Positions 6,153 through 14,468 of a stretch of 19,623 nucleotides of DNA are shown here, one piece after another. The notes under the pieces were generated by a model. It saw nothing but the letters and a program-made list of their open reading frames with translations. It was not told the DNA's origin and ran no database searches. Within the stretch, counting starts at the first letter, position 1. Each line of letters opens with the position of its first letter. The DNA comes from Betaproteobacteria bacterium (GTDB lineage: Bacteria > Pseudomonadota > Gammaproteobacteria > Burkholderiales > SG8-41), in assembly GCA_023266245.1 (NCBI GenBank), contig JAHFRO010000044.1:1-19623 (forward strand), read 5' to 3'. Made by a program: the position numbers and the translations under genes.

Positions 6153-7406
6153 ATGGCTGAGATACGCAATTACACGATGAACTTTGGACCACAGCATCCC
6201 GCCGCGCACGGGGTGCTGCGGCTGGTGCTCGAGCTCGATGGCGAAGTGATCGAGCGCGCCGATCCGCACATCGGGCTCCTGCACCGCGCGACCGAGAAGC
6301 TCGCCGAGCACAAGACCTACATCCAGTCGGTGCCGTACATGGACCGGCTCGATTACGTCTCGATGATGGCGAACGAACATGCCTATGTTATGGCAATCGA
6401 GAGGCTGCTCGGCATCGAGGTGCCGGTCCGCGCCCAGTACATCCGCGTGATGTTCGACGAGATCACCCGGATTCTCAACCACCTGCTGTGGCTGGGGGCG
6501 CACGGGCTCGATATCGGTGCGATGACGGTGTTCCTCTACTGCTTCCGCGAGCGCGAGGACCTGATGGACTGCTACGAGGCGGTGTCCGGCGCGCGCATGC
6601 ACGCGGCCTACTACCGGCCGGGCGGTGTCTTCCGCGACCTGCCGGAGCGGATGCCGCAGTACGCCGCCTCCAAGATTCACAACGAGCAAGCGGTGCGCGA
6701 GCTCAACCAGAACCGCCAGGGTTCGCTGCTCGATTTCATCGAGGATTTCACCAACCGCTTCCCGAAATACGTCGATGACTACGAGACGCTGCTCACCGAC
6801 AACCGCATCTGGAAGCAGCGCACCGTGGGTATTGGAGTGGTCTCGCCGGAACGCGCGATGGCACTCGGCTTCACCGGCCCCATGCTGCGGGGCTCGGGCG
6901 TGGCGTGGGACCTGAGGAAGAAGCAGCCGTACGAAGTCTACGACCGGGTCGAGTTCGACATCCCGTTGGGGGTCAATGGCGACTGCTACGACCGCTACCT
7001 GGTACGCATAGAAGAGATGCGGCAATCCAACCGCATCGTCAGGCAGTGCATCGAGTGGCTGCGCAAGAACCCCGGGAAGGTGATGGTCGAGAACTACAAA
7101 GTGGCGCCCCCCTCGCGCGTTGCGATGAAGAGCAACATGGAGGAGCTGATCCACCACTTCAAGCTCTTCACCGAGGGCATGCACGTTCCGAAGGGCGAGG
7201 CCTACGCGGCAGTCGAGGCCCCGAAGGGCGAGTTCGGCGTCTACCTCGTATCCGACGGCGCCAACAAGCCGTACCGGCTCAAGGTCCGCGCGCCGAGCTT
7301 CCCGCATCTCGCGGCGCTGGATGAGATGGCGCGCGGCCACATGATCGCCGACGTCGTCGCGATCATCGGCACGCAGGACATCGTGTTCGGAGAAATAGAC
7401 CGTTAA
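6153..7406 (+). CDS. nuoD: NADH-quinone oxidoreductase subunit D
   Basis: NuoD is the 49-kDa-type subunit, related to the large subunit of [NiFe] hydrogenases, that forms the quinone-binding cavity with NuoB. Its 417 residues are standard. Conserved stretches include MNFGPQHPAAHGVLRLVLELDG at the start, the HIGLLHRATEKLAE segment, LDYVSMMANEH and the C-terminal DIVFGEIDR. The quinone-site histidine is in the GPQHPAAHG loop. The ATG at 6153 yields the family N-terminus MAEIRNYTMNFGPQHP. Its best ribosome-binding site, GGTGAG at 6142-6147, belongs to the right arm of element E. Confidence 0.98.
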   Translation: MAEIRNYTMNFGPQHPAAHGVLRLVLELDGEVIERADPHIGLLHRATEKLAEHKTYIQSVPYMDRLDYVSMMANEHAYVMAIERLLGIEVPVRAQYIRVMFDEITRILNHLLWLGAHGLDIGAMTVFLYCFREREDLMDCYEAVSGARMHAAYYRPGGVFRDLPERMPQYAASKIHNEQAVRELNQNRQGSLLDFIEDFTNRFPKYVDDYETLLTDNRIWKQRTVGIGVVSPERAMALGFTGPMLRGSGVAWDLRKKQPYEVYDRVEFDIPLGVNGDCYDRYLVRIEEMRQSNRIVRQCIEWLRKNPGKVMVENYKVAPPSRVAMKSNMEELIHHFKLFTEGMHVPKGEAYAAVEAPKGEFGVYLVSDGANKPYRLKVRAPSFPHLAALDEMARGHMIADVVAIIGTQDIVFGEIDR

Positions 7407-7414
7407 AACCTTGA

Positions 7415-7498
7415 ACCACAGAGGCACAGAGACACGGAGTGAAGCACTATGAAAGTCAAACAACTTTTCTCTGTGCCTCTGTGTCTCTGTGGTGAGAT
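7415..7498. repeat. Inverted-repeat element F (CACAGAG family)
   Basis: The left arm (7415-7439) and right arm (7469-7493) match at 22 of 25 as inverted copies, with an 8-nt period (CACAGAGG CACAGAGA on the left; CACAGAGA CACAGAGG when the right arm is reverse-complemented). The loop is only 29 nt. The extension GGTGAGAT after the right arm is shared with element E. The element begins nine bases after the nuoD stop. The following 39 nt (7499-7537) are ordinary sequence carrying the nuoE ribosome-binding site. Confidence 0.9.
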
Positions 7499-7537
7499 TT
7501 TTCGTGCTGAACCTGAAGCACTGAGGAAGGCCGACGC

Positions 7538-8025
7538 GTGAATGCGCCTATGGTACTTTCGCCAGACGCGCTGGCGAAGATCGACCAGGCTGTCACCAAG
7601 TACCCGCCCGACCAGCGGCAGTCGGCGGTGATGGCGGCGCTCACCATCGCGCAGGACGAGAAGGGCTGGCTCTCGACCGAAACCATGGACTTCGTCGCGC
7701 AGTACCTCGGCATGCCGCCGATCGCGGTCTACGAGGTCGCCTCGTTCTACACGATGTACGACATCAAACCGGTCGGCAAGTACAAGCTCGCCATCTGCAC
7801 CAATCTGCCGTGCGCGCTGCAGGGCGCCAACGTCGCCGCAGAACATCTCAAGAACAAGCTCGGCATCGGCTTCAACGAGACCACCGCCGACGGTCTGGTC
7901 ACGCTCAGGGAAGGCGAATGCTTCGGAGCGTGCGGGGATGCGCCGGTGCTGCTGCTCAACGACAAGCGCATGTGCTGTGCGATGACGCCGGACAAGCTCG
8001 ACGCCCTGCTGAAGGATCTGACGTG

Positions 8026-8026
<1 letters not shown>
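7538..8026 (+). CDS. nuoE: NADH-quinone oxidoreductase subunit E
   Basis: NuoE is the 24-kDa-type subunit of the NADH-dehydrogenase module and binds the [2Fe-2S] cluster N1a with a thioredoxin-like fold. The protein has 162 residues. Cluster ligands are C87 and C92 in CTNLPCALQG and C128 and C132 in EGECFGACGDAPV. Translation most likely starts at GTG 7538, because GAGGAAGG (7523-7530) lies seven bases upstream; the in-frame ATG at 7550 would be about 19 bases away. The stop overlaps the nuoF start by one base (TGATG at 8024-8028). Confidence 0.96.
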
Positions 8027-9339
<1,313 letters not shown>

Positions 9340-9351
9340 ATCGCGCCCGCC

Positions 9352-11733
9352 ATGCTGGAAATCGAAGTCAACGGTAAGCTGCTCGAGGTGCCCGACGGCG
9401 CCACCATCATGGATGCCACCAACCAGGCCGGCGTTTACGTTCCTCATTTCTGCTACCACAAGAAGCTGTCGATCGCCGCCAACTGCCGCATGTGCCTGGT
9501 GCAGGTGGAGAAGGCGCCCAAGCCGCTGCCCGCGTGCGCGACGCCGGTAACCAACGGCATGAAGGTGTTCACGCACTCGGAGCAGGCGGTCGACGCGCAG
9601 AAAGGCGTGATGGAATTTCTGCTCATCAACCACCCGCTCGACTGCCCGATCTGCGACCAGGGCGGAGAATGCCAGCTGCAGGACCTGGCGGTGGGCTACG
9701 GCGCGAGCGGCTCGCGCTACGAAGAGCCCAAGCGCGTGGTGACCGACAAGAACCTGGGGCCGCTGATCTCCACCGACATGACGCGCTGCATCCACTGCAC
9801 GCGCTGTGTGCGCTTCGGCCAGGAGATCGCGGGCATCATGGAACTCGGCATGATCGGCCGCGGCGAGCACGCCGAGATCATCACCTTCGTCGGCAAGACG
9901 GTGGACTCGGAACTCTCCGGCAACGTGATCGACCTGTGCCCGGTGGGGGCGCTCACCTCCAAGCCGTTCCGCTACACCGCGCGCACCTGGGAGCTGACAC
10001 GCAAAGCCTCGGTCAGCCCGCACTGCGGCCTGGGCTCCAACCTCACCGTGCAGGTGAAGCAGAACCGCGTGATGCGCGTGCTGCCGCGCGAGAACGAGGC
10101 GATCAACGAGTGCTGGCTCTCGGACAAGGACCGCTTCTCCTACGAAGGGCTCAACTCCGAGCAGCGGCTTGCGCGGCCGATGCTCAAGCGCGGCGGCGCC
10201 TGGCAGGAGGTCGAGTGGCAGGTTGCGCTGGAGCATGTCGCAAACGAACTCAAGCGTATTCGGGACCAGCACGGCGGCCAGGCGATCGGGGGGCTTGCCA
10301 CGCCGCACCAGACGCTTGAAGAACTGCACCTGTTGCAGAAATTCATCCGGGGACTGGGCTCGGGCAACGTGGATTTCCGGCTGCGCCAGTCCGATTTCAG
10401 CACCGACGGCAAGCTCAAGGGCGCGCCGTGGCTCGGCATGAAGATCGCGGAAGTGGGGAAGCTCGACCGCGTGCTGGTGGTCGGGAGCACGCTCAGGAAG
10501 GACCATCCGCTGCTGGCGCACCGGCTGCGGCAGGCAACCAAGCGCGGCACGCAGCTCAGCGTGATCAATCCGTTCGACGACGATCTGCTGATGCGGGTGG
10601 CGCACAAGGCGATCGTGGCGCCCGCCGCCATGCCCGACATGCTGGCACAGGTGCTGAATGCGGCGGCCCGGATCAAGAACGCGCCGCTGCCAGAAGCGGT
10701 GCGCAGCGCGCTCGAGCGCGTGACGGTGTCGGAGTCGGCGCAACGCATCGCCGCGAGCCTGGCTTCCGGGCAGAACGCCGCGGTGTTTCTCGGCAACCTC
10801 GCGCAGCATCATCCGCACGCGGGTGAGCTGCACGCTCTGGCGCAGGAACTCGCGGCGGTGACGGGCGCGCGCTTCGGCTTTCTCGGCGAGGCGTCCAACA
10901 GCGTCGGCGGCTACATCGCGGGAGCGGTTCCTTTTGCCGGCGTTCCCGCCGGCATGAATGCATCGTTGATGCTCGCTCAGCCGCGCAAGGCTTACCTGCT
11001 GCTCGGCGTGGAGGCGGAACTCGATACCCACGACCCGCAGCAGGCGGTAGCGGCGCTCAAGTCCGCGGAACTGGTGGTGGCGATGAGCCCGTACCAGCAC
11101 CGGGCGCTGGAATACGCCCATGTGCTGCTGCCGGTCGCGCCGTTCACCGAGACCGCCGGCACCTTCATCAATGCCGAGGGCACGGCGCAGAGCTTCAGCG
11201 GCGTGGTGGCGCCGCTGGGCGAGACGCGCCCCGCGTGGAAGGTATTGCGCGTGCTCGGCAATCTGCTGGGTCTTGCGGGCTTCGACCATGACAGCGCCGA
11301 AGAGGTGCGCCGCGAAGTCCTCGGGGCAGGCGCGGACGCATCGGGCAAGCTCGAAAACCGCCTCAGCGCGATCAGGCTGGATGCGCTTGCGCCGGCTCAG
11401 GCGAGCGGTCTGCAACGCATCGCCGAAGTACCGATTTATTCCACCGACGCGATCGTGCGCCGGTCGCGCTCGCTGCAGCAGACGCGGGATGCCGCGCCGC
11501 CGGTGGCGTGGATGAACCGCGCGCTCCATGAGCGGCTCGGCCTGCGCGAAGGCGACCACGTGCGCGTGCGGCAGGAGGGTGGTGAGGCCGTGGTGCCGGC
11601 CGCGATCGATGACAGGCTCCCGGCGGATTGCATCCGGCTCGCGGCTGCGCGACCCGAGACCGCGGCGCTGGGAGCGATGTTCGGAACGGTGGGCGCGGAG
11701 CGCGTGGCCGCGCAGCGGCGCGTGGCGGGGTAG
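9352..11733 (+). CDS. nuoG: NADH-quinone oxidoreductase subunit G
   Basis: NuoG is the 75-kDa-type iron-sulfur subunit, linking NuoF to the connecting module. It has 793 residues. Cluster ligands in order: [2Fe-2S] N1b by C34, C45, C48 and C62; [4Fe-4S] N5 by H94, C98, C101 and C107; [4Fe-4S] N4 by C146, C149, C152 and C196. The molybdopterin-oxidoreductase-like domain follows, without sign of an active site. The off-pathway N7 site is degenerate: S222, C225, S229 and S257 stand where four cysteines are expected. The ATG at 9352, 12 nt after nuoF, gives MLEIEVNGKLLEVPDGATIMDA, the family start. The Shine-Dalgarno is poor, so coupling with nuoF is likely. Confidence 0.97.
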   Translation: MLEIEVNGKLLEVPDGATIMDATNQAGVYVPHFCYHKKLSIAANCRMCLVQVEKAPKPLPACATPVTNGMKVFTHSEQAVDAQKGVMEFLLINHPLDCPICDQGGECQLQDLAVGYGASGSRYEEPKRVVTDKNLGPLISTDMTRCIHCTRCVRFGQEIAGIMELGMIGRGEHAEIITFVGKTVDSELSGNVIDLCPVGALTSKPFRYTARTWELTRKASVSPHCGLGSNLTVQVKQNRVMRVLPRENEAINECWLSDKDRFSYEGLNSEQRLARPMLKRGGAWQEVEWQVALEHVANELKRIRDQHGGQAIGGLATPHQTLEELHLLQKFIRGLGSGNVDFRLRQSDFSTDGKLKGAPWLGMKIAEVGKLDRVLVVGSTLRKDHPLLAHRLRQATKRGTQLSVINPFDDDLLMRVAHKAIVAPAAMPDMLAQVLNAAARIKNAPLPEAVRSALERVTVSESAQRIAASLASGQNAAVFLGNLAQHHPHAGELHALAQELAAVTGARFGFLGEASNSVGGYIAGAVPFAGVPAGMNASLMLAQPRKAYLLLGVEAELDTHDPQQAVAALKSAELVVAMSPYQHRALEYAHVLLPVAPFTETAGTFINAEGTAQSFSGVVAPLGETRPAWKVLRVLGNLLGLAGFDHDSAEEVRREVLGAGADASGKLENRLSAIRLDALAPAQASGLQRIAEVPIYSTDAIVRRSRSLQQTRDAAPPVAWMNRALHERLGLREGDHVRVRQEGGEAVVPAAIDDRLPADCIRLAAARPETAALGAMFGTVGAERVAAQRRVAG

Positions 11734-11736
11734 CTC

Positions 11737-12777
11737 ATGGAATTCCTGGAAAACATCTTTGGGCCAACCTGGCCGGCGGTATGGACGCTGGTCAAGATCG
11801 TAGCCATCGTGGTGCCGCTGCTGCTGGCGGTAGCCTACCTCACGCTCGCCGAGCGCAAGGTGATCGGCTGGATACAGGTGCGCATCGGCCCCAATCGCGT
11901 GACTTTTTTTGGGATCCCCTGGCTTGGAGGATGGGCGCAGCCGATCGCCGACGGCCTGAAGCTCCTGGTCAAGGAGATCATCGTTCCGACGGGGGCCAAC
12001 AAGTTCCTGTTCGTGGTGGCCCCGATCATGGCGATCATGCCGGCCTTGGCGGCATGGGCGGTGGTGCCGTTCAACGCCGAGATGGTGCTTGCCGACATCG
12101 ATGCCGGATTGCTCTACATCATGGCCATCACCTCCATGAGCGTCTACGGCATCATCATTGCCGGCTGGGCCTCGAACTCCAAGTATGCGTTCCTGGGATC
12201 GCTGCGCTCGGCAGCGCAGATGGTGTCGTACGAGCTGGCGATGGGGTTCGCGCTGGTGTGCGTGCTGATGGCGGCGCAGAGCCTTAACCTCGGCGAGGTC
12301 GTGCGGATGCAGCAGGGCGGCTGGGGCTTCCTCAACTGGTTCTGGGTTCCCTTGTTCCCGATCTTCCTGGTGTACTTCGTCTCTGGAGTCGCCGAGACCA
12401 ACCGCTCCCCCTTCGATGTCGCCGAGGGCGAGTCGGAAATCGTCGCCGGCTTCCACGTCGAGTACTCGGGCATGGCGTTCGCGGTGTTCTTCCTGGCCGA
12501 GTACGCGAACATGATCCTGATCTCGACGCTCGCCTCGATCATGTTCCTCGGCGGCTGGTTGTCGCCCTTGCCGTTCCTGCCGGACGGGTTCTTCTGGCTT
12601 GCGCTGAAGGTCTCGTTCCTGCTGTTCTGCTTCGTGTGGTTCCGGGCGACCTTCCCGCGCTACCGCTACGACCAGATCATGAGGCTCGGCTGGAAGGTAT
12701 TCCTACCGCTGACCATCCTGTGGATCGTCGTGCTGGGCGCCTGGATGCAGACGCCGCTGTGGGTATGGTGGAAGTGA
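11737..12777 (+). CDS. nuoH: NADH-quinone oxidoreductase subunit H
   Basis: NuoH is the membrane subunit at the junction with the hydrophilic arm and forms part of the quinone entry channel. Its 346 residues should form eight membrane helices. Conserved features are LAERKVIGWIQVRIGPNRV in the first cytoplasmic loop, QPIADGLKLLVKE, SAAQMVSYELAMGF, and the acidic loop AETNRSPFDVAEGESEIVAGFHVEYSG in two parts. It starts three bases after the nuoG stop. The TGA stop (12775-12777) overlaps the nuoI start by one base. Confidence 0.98.
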   Translation: MEFLENIFGPTWPAVWTLVKIVAIVVPLLLAVAYLTLAERKVIGWIQVRIGPNRVTFFGIPWLGGWAQPIADGLKLLVKEIIVPTGANKFLFVVAPIMAIMPALAAWAVVPFNAEMVLADIDAGLLYIMAITSMSVYGIIIAGWASNSKYAFLGSLRSAAQMVSYELAMGFALVCVLMAAQSLNLGEVVRMQQGGWGFLNWFWVPLFPIFLVYFVSGVAETNRSPFDVAEGESEIVAGFHVEYSGMAFAVFFLAEYANMILISTLASIMFLGGWLSPLPFLPDGFFWLALKVSFLLFCFVWFRATFPRYRYDQIMRLGWKVFLPLTILWIVVLGAWMQTPLWVWWK

Positions 12778-13268
12778 TGATCGAGCGCATCCGCCATTTC
12801 TTCCGGACCTTCCTGCTGGTCGAGCTGGTGAAGGGCATGATGTTGACCGGCCGTCATCTCTTCGCGCGCAAGATCACCGTGCAGTTCCCCGAGGAGAAGA
12901 CGCCGATGAGCCCGCGCTTCCGCGGGCTGCACGCGCTGCGGCGCTATCCCAACGGCGAGGAGCGCTGCATCGCCTGCAAGCTGTGCGAGGCGGTGTGCCC
13001 GGCGCTCGCCATCACCATCGAGTCGGAGCAGCGCGACGACGGCACGCGCCGCACCACGCGCTACGACATCGACCTCACCAAGTGCATTTTCTGCGGTTTC
13101 TGCGAGGAGTCCTGTCCGGTGGATTCGATCGTCGAGACCCGCATTTTGGAATACCACGGCGAGAAGCGCGGCGACCTGATCTACACCAAGCCCATGCTGC
13201 TCGCGGTGGGCGACCTGTACGAGGAGCAGATCGCGAAGGACCGCGCGGATGACGCCGAATACAGGTAA
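12777..13268 (+). CDS. nuoI: NADH-quinone oxidoreductase subunit I
   Basis: NuoI is the ferredoxin-like subunit carrying clusters N6a and N6b, which pass electrons toward N2 in NuoB. The protein is 163 residues. Two CxxCxxCxxxCP motifs are intact: C64, C67, C70 and C74; and C103, C106, C109 and C113. An amphipathic N-terminal segment (FFRTFLLVELVKGMMLTGRHLFARK) fits membrane attachment. The ATG at 12777 overlaps the nuoH stop and has GGAAG just upstream; the in-frame ATG at 12765 would add four residues and is less likely. Element G begins six bases after the TAA stop. Confidence 0.97.
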   Translation: MIERIRHFFRTFLLVELVKGMMLTGRHLFARKITVQFPEEKTPMSPRFRGLHALRRYPNGEERCIACKLCEAVCPALAITIESEQRDDGTRRTTRYDIDLTKCIFCGFCEESCPVDSIVETRILEYHGEKRGDLIYTKPMLLAVGDLYEEQIAKDRADDAEYR

Positions 13269-13273
13269 GAGCA

Positions 13274-13340
13274 ACCACAGAGACACAGAGGCACAGAGGA
13301 AAAATCCATGAAGTTCTCAGTGTCTCTGTGCCTCTGTGGT
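13274..13340. repeat. Inverted-repeat element G (CACAGAG family, inverted orientation)
   Basis: The left arm (13274-13298) and right arm (13316-13340) match at 22 of 25 as inverted copies with an 8-nt period; the loop is 17 nt. The left arm has the CACAGAGA-CACAGAGG order that elements E and F carry on their right arm, and the right arm has the other order, so this copy faces the opposite way. The last 17 nt before nuoJ (13341-13357) lack a strong Shine-Dalgarno. Confidence 0.9.
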
Positions 13341-13357
13341 GAAGATTTCTGGATTTT

Positions 13358-13963
13358 ATGACTTTTCAAACCAGCGTTTTCTACGCTTTTTCCGCGATTC
13401 TGATCCTCGCGGCGCTGGGCGTCATCACGTCACGCAACCCGGTGCATGCCGCGCTTCTCCTGGTGCTGGCGTTTTTCACCTCCGCCGCGATCTGGATGCA
13501 GCTGCAGGCGGAGTTCCTCGCCATCGCCCTGGTTCTCGTCTACGTCGGCGCGGTGATGGTGCTGTTCCTGTTCGTGGTGATGATGCTCGACATCAACCTG
13601 GCGCGGCTGCGCGAGGGGTTCTTGAATTACCTGCCGCTGGGGGCGCTGGTGGCGCTGCTGCTGGTGGCGGAAATGATCATCATCCTGGGCGGCCGCTACG
13701 CCGGGTTTGCTGACATGCCGGCGCCCCCGCCGCTGCCCGCGGGCTACAGCAACACCAAGGAGCTCGGCCGGCTGGTCTACACCGAATACGTCTATCCGTT
13801 CGAGATCGCGGCGGTAATCCTGCTGGTTGCGATCGTGGCGGCGATCGCGCTGACGCTGCGCCGCCGCAAGCAGAGCAAATACATCGATCCGGCCAGGCAG
13901 ATCAACGTGCGCAGGGAGGACCGGGTGCGCATCGTTTCAATGCCGTCTGAGAAGCGGGACTAG
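13358..13963 (+). CDS. nuoJ: NADH-quinone oxidoreductase subunit J
   Basis: NuoJ is a membrane-arm subunit whose helices, including a pi-bulge helix, take part in coupling quinone reduction to proton pumping. The 201-residue length is typical. It shows about five hydrophobic segments, the conserved NPVHAALLLVLAF region and LVYVGAVMVLFLFVVMMLDIN near residues 60-85. The charged C-terminal tail (RRRKQSKYIDPARQI...) is cytoplasmic. The ATG at 13358 follows element G with only a weak GGA upstream. The last base of the TAG stop (13961-13963) begins the first GGGATCC heptad of element H. Confidence 0.95.
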   Translation: MTFQTSVFYAFSAILILAALGVITSRNPVHAALLLVLAFFTSAAIWMQLQAEFLAIALVLVYVGAVMVLFLFVVMMLDINLARLREGFLNYLPLGALVALLLVAEMIIILGGRYAGFADMPAPPPLPAGYSNTKELGRLVYTEYVYPFEIAAVILLVAIVAAIALTLRRRKQSKYIDPARQINVRREDRVRIVSMPSEKRD

Positions 13964-14028
13964 GGATCCGGGATCAGGGACTGGGGAAGTAGCGAAAAAC
14001 TGACTTCCAACCCCCGATCCCCGACCCC
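13963..14028. repeat. Inverted-repeat element H (heptad arrays)
   Basis: The left array (13963-13983) is three 7-nt units: GGGATCC, GGGATCA, GGGACTG. The right side (14011-14028) is the inverse type (CCCCGAT, CCCCGAC). Positions 13963-13980 pair with 14011-14028 at 14 of 18, and an inner perfect 6-bp stem GGAAGT/ACTTCC (13985-13990 with 14003-14008) closes a 12-nt loop. The first base of the array is the last base of the nuoJ stop codon. It is the least perfect of the elements. Confidence 0.75.
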
Positions 14029-14034
14029 GCAGTT

Positions 14035-14041
14035 AAGGGAG
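14035..14041 (+). promoter_or_regulatory. Ribosome-binding site fixing the nuoK TTG start
   Basis: AAGGGAG (14035-14041) is a near-consensus Shine-Dalgarno five bases before TTG 14047. It lies just outside element H and supports the non-ATG start. Confidence 0.8.
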
Positions 14042-14046
14042 ACAAG

Positions 14047-14352
14047 TTGATCTCGCTGTCGCATTACCTGGTGCTGGGCGCGATCCTGTTCGCGATCGCG
14101 GTCATCGGCATTTTTCTCAACCGCAAGAACATGATCGTGCTACTGATGGCGATCGAGCTGATGCTGCTCGCCGTCAACCTGAACTTTGTCGCGTTCTCGC
14201 ATTTCCTCGACGATCCCTCCGGCCAGGTGTTCGTGTTCTTCATCCTGACGGTCGCCGCCGCCGAGTCGGCGATCGGGCTGGCGATCCTGGTGGTGCTGTT
14301 CCGTAATCTCAACACCATCAACGTCGAGGACCTCGACAGCCTCAAGGGCTGA
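14047..14352 (+). CDS. nuoK: NADH-quinone oxidoreductase subunit K
   Basis: NuoK is a small Mrp-type membrane subunit of complex I with three helices. The protein has 101 residues, the standard length. The two intramembrane glutamates needed for proton transfer in the family are present as E37 (MAIELMLLAVN) and E73 (AAAESAIGLAILVV). The start is TTG at 14047, chosen because MISLSHYLVLGAILF is the family N-terminus and a strong AAGGGAG site precedes it by five bases; no in-frame ATG exists nearby. The gene ends seven bases before the first unit of element I. Confidence 0.95.
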   Translation: MISLSHYLVLGAILFAIAVIGIFLNRKNMIVLLMAIELMLLAVNLNFVAFSHFLDDPSGQVFVFFILTVAAAESAIGLAILVVLFRNLNTINVEDLDSLKG

Positions 14353-14358
14353 GGCAAA

Positions 14359-14462
14359 CGTGAAACGTGAAACGTGAAACGTGAAACGAATCTCCCTCTC
14401 CTCCGTGACCGGGGGAGAGGGCAGGGGTGAGGGGGATCACCTTTCACTTTTCACGTTTCACT
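14359..14462. repeat. Inverted-repeat element I (heptad arrays) with an inner hairpin
   Basis: The left array (14359-14386) is four identical units of CGTGAAA. The right array (14442-14462) is three inverse units (TTTCACT, TTTCACG, TTTCACT). The right arm 14441-14462 matches 22 nt of the left array at 19 of 22. Inside lies a different structure: CCCTCTCC (14394-14401) pairs perfectly with GGAGAGGG (14414-14421) around a 12-nt loop, followed by a G-rich tail (14423-14435). The nuoL ATG is six bases after the right array. Confidence 0.9.
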
Positions 14463-14468
14463 GGATAT

